Assembly: GCA_964373665.1 (NCBI GenBank)
Contig: CAYJVM010000016.1
Span: 1-20,849 of the forward strand
Direction: 5' to 3'
From: JACOWB01 sp964373665
GTDB lineage: Archaea; Aenigmatarchaeota; Aenigmatarchaeia; CG10238-14; SCSR01
DNA length: 20,849 nucleotides
Shown here: positions 1 through 7,542 of the stretch, one piece after another
Layout of the letters: every line of letters begins with the position of its first letter
How positions within the stretch are numbered: position 1 is the stretch's first letter
Notes under the pieces: generated by a model
What the model saw: the letters and a program-made list of their open reading frames with translations, nothing else
What the model was told of the DNA's origin: nothing
Database searches by the model: none
Translations under genes and position numbers: made by a program

Positions 1-94
1 CCTGTTGTGTAATTAACTATATGGGTGTGCGTTACCATAACTTTTCTACAAGGCGCGTCTTTTAGAGTTTTGTAAAGGATTTTTAATTAAAGAT

Positions 95-580
95 TTGTTA
101 GGTGATGGTACAGTTACATTAAATAAAGATATGACCCGTTTAGATATAATACTTTCTGAAGAAAATCTCCTCGCCCAAGAAGATATAATAAGAATGCTGA
201 ATTTATTCGGTATTCATTCTAAGCCTCATAAAAATAGAATAGACATATCAACAAACTTCGATTCATTAATTTGGTTTTTAGACAACAAGCTGTTTGTTGA
301 ACACAAAAAGAATAGAGAAAAACTGCTTAGATATATTAAACACAACTACTATTTCAACACTTTATGCGAAAGACTGGCAGTCTTGAACTCACCTAACTCG
401 ATTAATAAATTTGCACAAATGATTAATTTAAAGCCAAATTCTGCTCAGACGTATTTGCTTAGAAACAAGAAAAGAGGATTTATAGCATCCAGTTATGCTA
501 CTAAAGAAACCACATACCATGCATTAGAAAAAGGAAAACGCTTTTTAGATTTAATTAGCAGTCTACAATCAGAAAACTAA
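95..580 (+). CDS. LAGLIDADG-type endonuclease-like protein, probably frameshifted or 5'-incomplete
   Basis: The frame is open from 41, directly after an in-frame TAA at 38-40. Its only conventional start is the TTG at 95, which falls inside the key motif. The residues spanning that start read GFLIKDLLGDGTV, which resembles a LAGLIDADG helix followed by the catalytic GDG. The fold therefore needs sequence upstream of 95. The C-terminal third (about residues 98-130, 'INKFAQMINLKPNSAQTYLL') looks like a helix-turn-helix. The other frame upstream (3-62) reads ...VINYMGVRYHNF before a stop. One extra T in the TTTT run at 42-45 would join the two frames. Known function of the family: homing endonuclease or a domesticated relative. 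The gene runs tail to tail with rtcB, with one base between the stop codons. It is AT-rich, like the rtcB intein. It could be a decayed homing endonuclease, or intact with a sequencing error. Confidence 0.5.
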   Translation: MLGDGTVTLNKDMTRLDIILSEENLLAQEDIIRMLNLFGIHSKPHKNRIDISTNFDSLIWFLDNKLFVEHKKNREKLLRYIKHNYYFNTLCERLAVLNSPNSINKFAQMINLKPNSAQTYLLRNKKRGFIASSYATKETTYHALEKGKRFLDLISSLQSEN

Positions 581-581
581 A

Positions 582-3554
582 CTACCCTTTTACATTACCA
601 ATTGGTAAGAATTTTACCACGCGTCTTGATATTCCAGCTGTATGAGTTGCCTCAACAACCGATTCTATATCTTTATAGCTCGCACCGGCTTCTTCCGCAA
701 GACCTGAAAAAGAAACTGACTTGACATAAATCCCCTGTTTCATCATGTCCTTCTGCAGTTGTTCGCCGCGGAAAAGGCCTCTGGCTCTTGTTCGGCTCAT
801 CGTCCTTCCGCTGCCGTGCGCCGTGCTGCAGAAAGTCTCTGGCGCTTTATCGCCGCCAACCAACAGGTATGATCCAGTCTCCATACTTCCCCCAATTATG
901 ACCGGGCTTCCGTCATCGCGATACAACTTTGGAATCTCCACCCTTCCTGCAGGATAAGAACCTGTCGCACCTTTCCGGTGAATTAATAGCTCTTTTAGTT
1001 CACCGTCAACTTTATGTTTCTCGAGCGTAGCCCTGTTGTGTGCGATGTCGAAAACTTGGTGCATTCCTAAACTCTCAGCGTCTTGTTTAAGTACTTCAGA
1101 AAAGGCTTCTCTTATTCTATGGGCAATTGTCTGCCTATTGGCAAAACTAAAATTGACGGCACAAGCCATTGCCTTCCAATAATCTTGACCTTCAGGGGAG
1201 TTAAAGGGCGCACATGCAAGTTCTCTGTCTGAAATTTTTATTCCGTATTTTCTTTTCATAACGTTTAAGAAAATTTGCAAATAATCTGTAGCAATCTGAT
1301 GCCCTTCCCCACGAGAACCAGTATGGAACATTATAACAACCTGATTAGGAAAAATTCCCCATTTTTTTGCCAGTTTCTCATCAAAAATATTTTCAGGCTT
1401 AACCACTTGAATCTCAACGTAATGATTTCCCGATCCAAGAGTGCCAATTTGATTATAACCTCTTTCTATCGCTTTCGATGAAACTTTGCTTACATCCGCC
1501 CATTCTGCTAGCCCGTTTAGTTCGGTCCTTTCCAGATCTTCTTTCCACCCGTATCCATTATTCACAGCCCACTGACCACCTTCTTCAAGAACTTTTATGA
1601 AATCTTGTTTTCGCAGTTTAACAAATCCTCTCCCCCCCACACCGGCAGGAATTTTTTCGAATAACTTATCCACCAAGGGTTTCAAATATGGTTTAACTTG
1701 GTCATAAGTTAAATTTGTAAGAAGTAACCTCATACCACAGTTCACATCAAATCCTATTCCACCTGGCGAAATTACACCACCTTCGTTTATGTCAACTGCT
1801 GCTACTCCACCTATGCAATTCGAAACTAAAAAATTATTGGCAATAAAATTATGTCCTTTATGAGAAACTGTGAAATCATAAACATAGCCACCATAATTAT
1901 CCTCTCTGATTTCTTTTATTTCATCCCAAACAAATCCAGATTTACTTAAATTTTTGATGCTCTCAACAGCAAAATCAACGAATGACGGAAAACTTTTTCT
2001 TGGTATGGAGAGGACAAGTTCCCCATTTCTCAATGACTTTAGATAATAATATTTTGCCATTCTTTCTGATAACCCAACTTCTTTTGAGATTTCAGCATAG
2101 GTCAAACCGTTTTTTTTGAGTTCAGTCATTTTTTTAATAGTAAGTCTCTTTTGTTTTATCGTCTCTTTTTTTAGTTTCAAATACTGCAGAGAAATGTTAG
2201 AGAGCAGTTTTCTTTTATTATTATATTCGAATCCTATCTTACTCCACAAGCTAATTAGGTTTTCTGCCGCTGATGAAATTACTAATTCTAGCTGTGAAGA
2301 AATCTCGCCTCTGGAAGTAATAATTTCTCTATGTTTTTGAATCTTTGTTATTCTAACTCCAAACTCATATAATAATCTTGTTATGTCGCTTAGGTATTCA
2401 ATTGCGTTCCACTCCAAACTTTTAATTTTAGCGGTATAAAATACCGGTGAACCGAAATTACCTTTTCTATTAACTCTCGGGTGTGGCGCTCTAAGTTCAG
2501 AACCAAATAAGGCGGCTAAAAATAATCTCTTTTGCCAAAGTTTGCAGTCATATATCCATTTCGGTATGCTGAATGCTTGATTGGTTTTTCTTCCTCTTGG
2601 TACACCCAGTGTTTCAAACAATATGAGCAGAGTTGAAGCGTTTACATAAAAGGAAGCTACTTCGTACTCACCTCTTTTTCTTACATAAACCTTAGATGGT
2701 GTGTATCCAATTTTAATTATGTCTCTTCTTGCATCCTCCAAGTCCTCCTTTCTACCAAAAAAGGCCAGAATACCATCTGATTTCTTTCCAATAAAGTTCA
2801 TGGTCCCGTCTCCAAGTAGGAAGCCCATTATTTTGAGTATATAAGGTAATTTTGGACTGTCAAAGGTTAACGGCAAAAGGCTTCTTTTGTTTAATTTATT
2901 GAGTATTATTTGGAATCGTTTGCTATCAGTTGTCATGCCTAATTTAAGCAACTTGTCTTTCATTCTATCCTCCGAAATAATTACATCGCTTTGTGGAACT
3001 TCATATTGAACCCCCTCGAAAGGACAAACGGCGACTTTTTCGCCAATACTAATGCTGTTTAAAGATTTCATTCCATCTTGTGTAAAGAACGGGTGGTCTT
3101 CTGTAGCTGTTAATCTTTGTCCAGATTTTGTAAGTACTCCCAAAACTTTATTTCTTGGTTTAATTTTGAGAAATTGTTTGATACTTGTTTCTTCTATCTT
3201 TTTACTATCTTCATTATAACATTTTACCTGCGTGCTCTTCCAATTGCTTTCAAAATCTTTTATTTGCATAAAGCAACCGAACTCAGACGATACTTTAGTT
3301 TCCGGGGAGACACAGAAACCGTATCCACTATGACCATCCGGCATGATAAATGAATATTTTTGAATGCCGGGTAATGTTGCGACATTTGATGCTTGGTCAT
3401 ATACCTGCAAGTCCATCTGATCCACAAGCTTTTTGGTAGCGTATGCCCTAACGGGAACTTTCATCCCCTGCTTGAAGCTCGTGGGTATTTCCCAGATTAC
3501 ATCTGACACTTTCTTAAATTCTGGCTTCTTGAATTCTCTATTTCCAAATCCCAT
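582..3554 (-). CDS. rtcB: tRNA-splicing ligase RtcB, precursor containing an intein
   Basis: RtcB joins 2',3'-cyclic phosphate and 5'-OH RNA ends in a GTP/Mn2+-dependent reaction, chiefly tRNA exons in archaea. The precursor is 990 residues: N-extein 1-80, intein 81-579, C-extein 580-990. The spliced product is about 491 residues, normal for RtcB. Family signatures: MPDGHSGYGF (71-80), VISPGGIGFDVNCGMRLL with the Asp and Cys metal ligands, GSGNHYVEIQ, HTGSRGEGH, and AHGSGRTMSR around 912-921, whose His is the expected guanylylation site. Insertion lies between GYGF and IGGVAA, where many archaeal RtcBs have Pro; here the +1 residue is Cys580. A Shine-Dalgarno-like GAGGTG (3565-3570) precedes the ATG by 10 nt. 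An AT-rich TATA-like stretch lies just upstream. Family call is secure. Splicing activity is inferred from the motifs. Confidence 0.97.
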   Translation of the reverse strand: MGFGNREFKKPEFKKVSDVIWEIPTSFKQGMKVPVRAYATKKLVDQMDLQVYDQASNVATLPGIQKYSFIMPDGHSGYGFCVSPETKVSSEFGCFMQIKDFESNWKSTQVKCYNEDSKKIEETSIKQFLKIKPRNKVLGVLTKSGQRLTATEDHPFFTQDGMKSLNSISIGEKVAVCPFEGVQYEVPQSDVIISEDRMKDKLLKLGMTTDSKRFQIILNKLNKRSLLPLTFDSPKLPYILKIMGFLLGDGTMNFIGKKSDGILAFFGRKEDLEDARRDIIKIGYTPSKVYVRKRGEYEVASFYVNASTLLILFETLGVPRGRKTNQAFSIPKWIYDCKLWQKRLFLAALFGSELRAPHPRVNRKGNFGSPVFYTAKIKSLEWNAIEYLSDITRLLYEFGVRITKIQKHREIITSRGEISSQLELVISSAAENLISLWSKIGFEYNNKRKLLSNISLQYLKLKKETIKQKRLTIKKMTELKKNGLTYAEISKEVGLSERMAKYYYLKSLRNGELVLSIPRKSFPSFVDFAVESIKNLSKSGFVWDEIKEIREDNYGGYVYDFTVSHKGHNFIANNFLVSNCIGGVAAVDINEGGVISPGGIGFDVNCGMRLLLTNLTYDQVKPYLKPLVDKLFEKIPAGVGGRGFVKLRKQDFIKVLEEGGQWAVNNGYGWKEDLERTELNGLAEWADVSKVSSKAIERGYNQIGTLGSGNHYVEIQVVKPENIFDEKLAKKWGIFPNQVVIMFHTGSRGEGHQIATDYLQIFLNVMKRKYGIKISDRELACAPFNSPEGQDYWKAMACAVNFSFANRQTIAHRIREAFSEVLKQDAESLGMHQVFDIAHNRATLEKHKVDGELKELLIHRKGATGSYPAGRVEIPKLYRDDGSPVIIGGSMETGSYLLVGGDKAPETFCSTAHGSGRTMSRTRARGLFRGEQLQKDMMKQGIYVKSVSFSGLAEEAGASYKDIESVVEATHTAGISRRVVKFLPIGNVKG
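1818..3314 (-). mobile_element. Intein with LAGLIDADG homing-endonuclease domain in RtcB
   Basis: This covers precursor residues 81-579. The N-terminal splicing block is CVSPETKV with Cys1. Block B is QRLTATEDHPFF (146-157) with the conserved T-x-x-H. The C-terminal part has YVYDFTVSHKGHNFIAN (block F) and ends ANNFLVSN, followed by Cys580. The penultimate residue is Ser, where most inteins have His. The endonuclease core shows IMGFLLGDGTM (242-252) and a second, weaker motif LFLAALFGSE (344-353). A helix-turn-helix-like segment, TYAEISKEVGLSERMAKYYY, sits near 485-504. The coding DNA is visibly more AT-rich than either extein, consistent with acquisition by homing. The Asn plus Cys at the C-terminal junction is intact, so splicing is plausible despite the missing His. 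Confidence 0.93.
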
Positions 3555-3564
3555 TTCTATCTTT

Positions 3565-3570
3565 CACCTC
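3565..3570 (-). promoter_or_regulatory. Shine-Dalgarno-like site of rtcB
   Basis: GAGGTG on the minus strand lies 10 nt upstream of the rtcB ATG. Several other genes in the window have TATA boxes placed for leaderless messages, so rtcB appears to use a leadered one. Confidence 0.5.
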
Positions 3571-3618
3571 TTTATATTGAATTAAGCAATTACAAATAAG
3601 TGGTTTTTGGTTAAGCAG

Positions 3619-4185
3619 TTATTCAAAGTTTTTCAAAAGATCATTTAACCAATTTTCATTATTTTTACCCACGTCTAACAATACCCTTGAAGTAGGTCGC
3701 ATCCCAAGGCTCCCCAACAAATCATCAACCACGGAAAAATGCTGTGGTGAAGTGTCTGTGTACAGGCCTATTGCCAATCCAGATGGAGAATACCCAACCA
3801 CCAAAATAGGTTTTTCTCCTGGGTCCCCTTCTAGAAGCACGGTTCCTCTAGGTTCGTATCCTCTAGTCACAATAAAACCATTTACATAAACGCCGTTTGG
3901 CGCTGCTCTGAAATTGCTTGTCGAGTATCCGTCGTTTCTTACTCTGTCCATTTCCTCTCCAACTTGGGCGTGGCTATAAGATCTTCCTCTATTAAGAAAA
4001 ACTATGTGTGAATCATAGGCCGGCAGAATCTCTAATCCAGACAATCCGCCTATGTAATCGTACCCGAACCTCTTGGCGATTCCCTCTGCAGTTTCGTGCT
4101 GCCCTTTCACATATTCTTCTCTTATCCAGTAATTATTAGTTCTTAACTCCTCTACGAGATCATAAACTCCAACTTCTTCAGCCAT
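3619..4185 (-). CDS. Hypothetical protein, about 188 residues
   Basis: I do not recognise this family. The product is soluble-looking, with no signal peptide or membrane segment. It begins MAEEVGVYDLVEELRTNNYW and contains Gly-rich stretches such as 'FGYDYIGGLSGLEILP' and 'KPILVVGYSPSGLAIGLY', suggesting an alpha/beta fold. Upstream in-frame codons would allow a TTG start at 4197 or ATG at 4191. I chose ATG 4185 because a TTTAATA box (4208-4214) lies 26 nt upstream, fitting the leaderless pattern of this genome. It follows the PPC gene on the same strand but has its own promoter. It is unlikely to share an operon with rtcB, since about 60 bp and a separate rtcB ribosome site lie between them. 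Confidence 0.75.
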   Translation of the reverse strand: MAEEVGVYDLVEELRTNNYWIREEYVKGQHETAEGIAKRFGYDYIGGLSGLEILPAYDSHIVFLNRGRSYSHAQVGEEMDRVRNDGYSTSNFRAAPNGVYVNGFIVTRGYEPRGTVLLEGDPGEKPILVVGYSPSGLAIGLYTDTSPQHFSVVDDLLGSLGMRPTSRVLLDVGKNNENWLNDLLKNFE

Positions 4186-4207
4186 AATCATATACAACAG
4201 GAAAACT

Positions 4208-4214
4208 TATTAAA
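4208..4214 (-). promoter_or_regulatory. TATA box for the hypothetical gene ending at 3619
   Basis: TTTAATA on the minus strand is centred 26 nt before the ATG at 4185, the normal archaeal TATA-to-start-site distance. It predicts a leaderless transcript and supports 4185 over the upstream start codons. Confidence 0.5.
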
Positions 4215-4243
4215 GCTTCAGCAGATTCAGTCCTATCTCTTCA

Positions 4244-4570
4244 TCATACTCTCTCTAACGCCATCTCAAGCTCTGTAAGAACTATCTCGCAAATCGGTCC
4301 GACTGTAAGCTCCTTCACATGCCCGCCAATAGTTTTGGTTTCGTCGTCAGACAAGACTGCGTGGGCGTGCAAAACCTGTCCGTCATTCAGCAATGACACA
4401 TTTCCGTTTATGCTGACTGGTTCCATCGGCTCTTTAATCTCCTTCCACAAATATTTCTTGTTTTCCAAATCATAGACGCCTATCTCGCCGTCCAAGACAG
4501 TGCCTATGCCGCTAAAGCTCGCGCTGGTGATGTTGTTGTCAATGCAGAATTTTTTAATTGACTCTATCAC
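4244..4570 (-). CDS. PPC/DUF296 domain protein, N-terminus uncertain
   Basis: The product matches the PPC (plants and prokaryotes conserved, DUF296) fold. It has ITSASFSGIGTV, then GEIGVYDLENKKYLW, then VLHAHAVLSDD and IGGHVKE, and ends in EIVLTELE. The HAHA...GGH histidines form the metal-like site typical of the family. In prokaryotes these are small trimeric proteins of unclear role, sometimes proposed to bind DNA. From the GTG at 4570 it is 108 residues and lacks the first strand. The same frame stays open upstream to 4636 and encodes HAIRLFKGEKV, exactly the missing PPC N-terminus. That would give about 130 residues, the usual length. No ATG, GTG or TTG exists in that extension, so initiation may use ATT at 4636-4634. 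Readthrough of the preceding stop is another possibility. Confidence 0.85.
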   Translation of the reverse strand: MIESIKKFCIDNNITSASFSGIGTVLDGEIGVYDLENKKYLWKEIKEPMEPVSINGNVSLLNDGQVLHAHAVLSDDETKTIGGHVKELTVGPICEIVLTELEMALERV

Positions 4571-4636
4571 CTTTTCGCCCTTGAAGAGCCTTATTGCATG
4601 CGTGTCTTTGGCCGACTTGGACTTTATGAAAAAAAT

Positions 4637-5293
4637 TTATGAAAATTCATCTATAAATAGCACTTGGCCTTTTACGGCGGCTGCAAATGCTTCCTCTGCA
4701 GCCTTGGACTTGTCGCCCAGCAGCCTCTTGTAATGTATTGGGATAGTTGTTTTCGCGTTTATGGCATTCGCCGCTTCCGCTGCCTCCTTTGCATCCATGG
4801 TATAAGTCCCGCCTATGGGCAATAAAGCAATGTCTATCTCGCCCAAAGTCCTCATCTCTGGGACAAAGTCCGTGTCGCCCGCATGGTAAATCCTCTTCCC
4901 GTCTATAGTGAAGATGTAGCCCACCCACTTGTTCTGTCTTGGATGATAGCCAAGCCTTTCCTGCTTGATGTTGTACGCCGGCACTGTCCTGATTTCCACT
5001 CCTTCCATCTTTAACGTCTTGTTCGGCTCAGTGATGATGAACCTGTTTCCCGGAAAGTTTCTTGTGTCGCAGCCGTTTACTACGACTATAACAGTCTTGT
5101 CACCGATCAGCCTGCGCAAATCGGTTGTGCTCCAATGGTCATAGTGGGCATGCGTTATGAAAATTGCGTCGGCCTTTGTCTTCGGCACCATTTTAAGGTC
5201 GAATGGATCCACATGGTAAAATTTCTGGTTGTTCCTTGTAGTAAGCAGAAAGCTGGCATGGCCGAACCATGTGAGGTTGTCCAAAAGTGGCAT
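4637..5293 (-). CDS. UPF0173 family metal-dependent hydrolase (metallo-beta-lactamase fold)
   Basis: A 218-residue member of the metallo-beta-lactamase superfamily. Motifs: WFGHASF near the N-terminus (9-15), THAHYDH (47-53) as the HxHxDH zinc site, HAGDTDF as the GDTD site, and PIHYKR carrying the last His. Length and motif order match UPF0173 (YtkL/UlaG-like) proteins. The substrate is not known. The ATG at 5293 has a TATA-like box (5314-5322) 25 nt upstream. The stop (4637-4639) is followed in the same frame by the PPC coding sequence with no ordinary start codon between, so the two are probably co-transcribed. No signal peptide is seen, so it should be cytoplasmic. Confidence 0.92.
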   Translation of the reverse strand: MPLLDNLTWFGHASFLLTTRNNQKFYHVDPFDLKMVPKTKADAIFITHAHYDHWSTTDLRRLIGDKTVIVVVNGCDTRNFPGNRFIITEPNKTLKMEGVEIRTVPAYNIKQERLGYHPRQNKWVGYIFTIDGKRIYHAGDTDFVPEMRTLGEIDIALLPIGGTYTMDAKEAAEAANAINAKTTIPIHYKRLLGDKSKAAEEAFAAAVKGQVLFIDEFS

Positions 5294-5313
5294 GATATTA
5301 TTTGGGATTTGGT

Positions 5314-5322
5314 TAAAATATT
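5314..5322 (-). promoter_or_regulatory. TATA box for the UPF0173 gene
   Basis: AATATTTTA on the minus strand is centred 25 nt upstream of the ATG at 5293, so transcription would start at or next to the start codon. It should also drive the PPC gene downstream. Confidence 0.5.
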
Positions 5323-5432
5323 CATAGCCGTTCTAGGAGTTTGATGCGTCTATTATGTAGTCTAAACTCTATGTATCTGCCTAGTTTCTTTAAACCTTTA
5401 TTACGATTGAATCACAACTCTATTTAGATACA

Positions 5433-5714
5433 ATGCCAATAAGCACAGCTCCTTATAAAAGAACTTACAAGCACGTCGCTTCAAGAGGCAGGGAATCAGT
5501 TGTCGTCTGCGACGGCTGCGGCAGGCAGGTGCCCAGGTACAAGACTTTCCCGGTCAGACGAGGCATGAGAATCAATGATCCTGTTATTATGCAGCAGATA
5601 GACAGAAGGATGATACACATGATGACAAGAATTATGAGATACTGTCCGAGCTGCGCAAGGTTCAGAAGGATATCCCAGCCCGGGAAGAGCGTGAGGAAAA
5701 AGGGCATGAGGTAA
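5433..5714 (+). CDS. rps26e: Small-subunit ribosomal protein S26e
   Basis: A 93-residue basic protein with paired zinc cysteines C26-x2-C29 (VVCDGCGRQVPRYK) and C71-x2-C74 (RYCPSCARFRRI). The family hallmarks are the 'CxxCxRxVPxxK' segment, the central helical spacer and 'YCxxCA'. S26e binds the 3' end region of small-subunit rRNA near the mRNA exit channel. It is present in eukaryotes and only some archaea, so it helps mark the window as archaeal. It is the first gene of a plus-strand operon: only 4 nt separate its stop from the pilus ATPase ATG. A TTTAAA-rich stretch at about 5390-5400 is a likely promoter. The C-terminus is short and basic (GKSVRKKGMR). Confidence 0.85.
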   Translation: MPISTAPYKRTYKHVASRGRESVVVCDGCGRQVPRYKTFPVRRGMRINDPVIMQQIDRRMIHMMTRIMRYCPSCARFRRISQPGKSVRKKGMR

Positions 5715-5718
5715 GCCC

Positions 5719-7503
5719 ATGGTTCTCGACAAGATAAGGAAGCTAAGGGGGATGTTCTACAGAAAGTTGCAGGCCGAGGAAAAGCCCGACGAGTCGCTGC
5801 CTGGACTGAGGTTTGAAAAGACGACAAGAATAGTTGAACTCCCTACGTTTGAGGATGTGTCGCGGGCTAATATCATATATCCTTTGATAGAGCCATTTTC
5901 TTATGCGCACATAAAATGGGAGCCTGAGAACAAGGAGATTGTGTATACTCTTATCGAGCCTGTCCTCAACGAGAATGAAAGGAAATTATTGGACAAGATT
6001 GTCGATGCGCTGATCCAGTTGGTCGAGGTGGAGATGGGCGGCATGAAAGACATGGCAAAAGCCATCGAATACCTGCAGAAGCAGCTTAACAAAGTGCTCA
6101 AAGATTTCGGCATGCAGCTAAAGCCCAACCAGTATATCAAGCTCATGTACTTTGTGTACAGGGACTTTCTCGGCTACAACGAGATAGACTCGCTGATGAA
6201 CGACCCTAACATCGAGGACATTAGCTGCGACGGCGTGAATACACCCGTTTATATTGTCCATAGAAAATACGGCTCGATAAAAACCGATATAGCTTTCAAG
6301 GATATGGAGAATCTCAGGAAGTTTATAATAAAGCTTGCCGAGCGGTGCGGAAGGTATGTCAGCTATGCAGAGCCTATACTTGACGGCACTCTTCCAACTG
6401 GCTCTAGAGTTTCCGCGACATTGGCAGGCGACGTCGCCACCAGAGGGCCAACATTCACCATAAGAAAATTCGGTGACAATCCCATGTCGCCTGTTGAACA
6501 GATAGATCTCAAGACGCTGTCACCCGAGATGCTTGCATACTTTTGGTACTTGATCGAACATGGCGCCAACATGCTTTTCGTAGGGGGCACTGCGACTGGC
6601 AAGACTACACTGCTGAACAGCGTCTGCATGTTCATACCGCCTGAAAAGAAAATCGTGTCTATTGAAGACACGAAGGAAATCCGAGTTCCACACGAGCACT
6701 GGGTTTCGGGCCTGACTAGAACAGGCTTTGGCATCCCGCTGCCCACAGGCGAAAAGTACGGAGAGATCACGATGTACGACTTGCTCAGGGAAAGCTTCAG
6801 GCAGAATCCAGATTATGTCATAGTGGGGGAGACGAGAGGCAAGGAGGCTTATGTAATGTTCCAAGGAATGGCGTCAGGACATAGTTCATTGAGCACATTC
6901 CACGCAGGTTCTGTTGACGCGGTCGTCAAAAGACTGACATCGCCGCCGATAGAGCTGTCGCCTGTATTGATTGAAAGCTTGAACGTGATTGCAATAATGT
7001 CGCATTCGAAAGAACATGGGGGCGCGGCCAGGCGTGTGAGGGAGGTAGTGGAAATAATTTCCGTGGATCCGAAGACTGAAGAGGTGAAGACAAACTTGAT
7101 TTTTTTGTGGAACCCTTCCACTGACACTTTCGAGAAGGTGAACGAAAGCCAGATCATACCAAAGCTTCTAGAAGGCAAAGGGGGAAATGCCGAAGACGCC
7201 AAGCGCGAGCTGGATCAGCGGCGCACGGTACTCGAGTGGCTGCACGCGAATAATGTAAAAGAGTACATACAAGTCGTGAAGTACATAAACATGTATTACA
7301 AAGAACCTGAAAAGTTGTTCCAAAAAATCGGCAAGGAGTGGGAGAAGAAAGAGGAAAAGCCCAAAGTGAAAGTGGACAAGCCTGCAGAGTCAAAGAAGGT
7401 CGAATTGCAGCAAGTTCCTGTTGCTGTATCGGAAAGACCAAGAAGGAAGGAGTCCATCCTAGGCCTGCTCGGCCTAAAAGTTGTGAGAGAGCGCCCCCAT
7501 TAA
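5719..7503 (+). CDS. Type IV pilus/archaellum-like assembly ATPase (TadA/FlaI/VirB11 family)
   Basis: A 594-residue secretion ATPase. The N-terminal domain (1-250) includes the characteristic NDPNIEDISCDG (161-172) and ILDGTLPTGSRVSATL (220-235). The ATPase core has Walker A GGTATGKT (289-296), an Asp box around IEDTKEI (315-321), Walker B VIVGE (367-371) then TRG, and the His box with TFHAG (393-397). The family forms cytoplasmic hexamers that power pilin polymerisation through the membrane platform protein. A charged Lys/Glu/Pro-rich tail (about 530-594) extends past the usual fold. Two platform proteins follow directly and two pilins lie opposite, so this is one pilus assembly locus. The first Gly of Walker A is followed by a Thr-Ala pair, otherwise the motif is canonical. 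Whether it drives adhesion, motility or secretion cannot be told. Confidence 0.95.
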   Translation: MVLDKIRKLRGMFYRKLQAEEKPDESLPGLRFEKTTRIVELPTFEDVSRANIIYPLIEPFSYAHIKWEPENKEIVYTLIEPVLNENERKLLDKIVDALIQLVEVEMGGMKDMAKAIEYLQKQLNKVLKDFGMQLKPNQYIKLMYFVYRDFLGYNEIDSLMNDPNIEDISCDGVNTPVYIVHRKYGSIKTDIAFKDMENLRKFIIKLAERCGRYVSYAEPILDGTLPTGSRVSATLAGDVATRGPTFTIRKFGDNPMSPVEQIDLKTLSPEMLAYFWYLIEHGANMLFVGGTATGKTTLLNSVCMFIPPEKKIVSIEDTKEIRVPHEHWVSGLTRTGFGIPLPTGEKYGEITMYDLLRESFRQNPDYVIVGETRGKEAYVMFQGMASGHSSLSTFHAGSVDAVVKRLTSPPIELSPVLIESLNVIAIMSHSKEHGGAARRVREVVEIISVDPKTEEVKTNLIFLWNPSTDTFEKVNESQIIPKLLEGKGGNAEDAKRELDQRRTVLEWLHANNVKEYIQVVKYINMYYKEPEKLFQKIGKEWEKKEEKPKVKVDKPAESKKVELQQVPVAVSERPRRKESILGLLGLKVVRERPH

Positions 7504-7542
7504 CCTTTACCTGGAAGGAAAACCATAATATATCTAGTCAAG

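Noticed and set aside
4647..4928. Alternative minus-strand frame inside the UPF0173 gene
   Set aside because: It overlaps the well-supported hydrolase and encodes a His/Arg-rich shadow without motifs.
5465..7441. Long open frames antisense to the S26e and ATPase genes
   Set aside because: They lack recognisable domains, and their Ser/Pro/Leu-rich composition is typical of the reverse strand of a codon-biased gene. The plus-strand genes have clear motifs.
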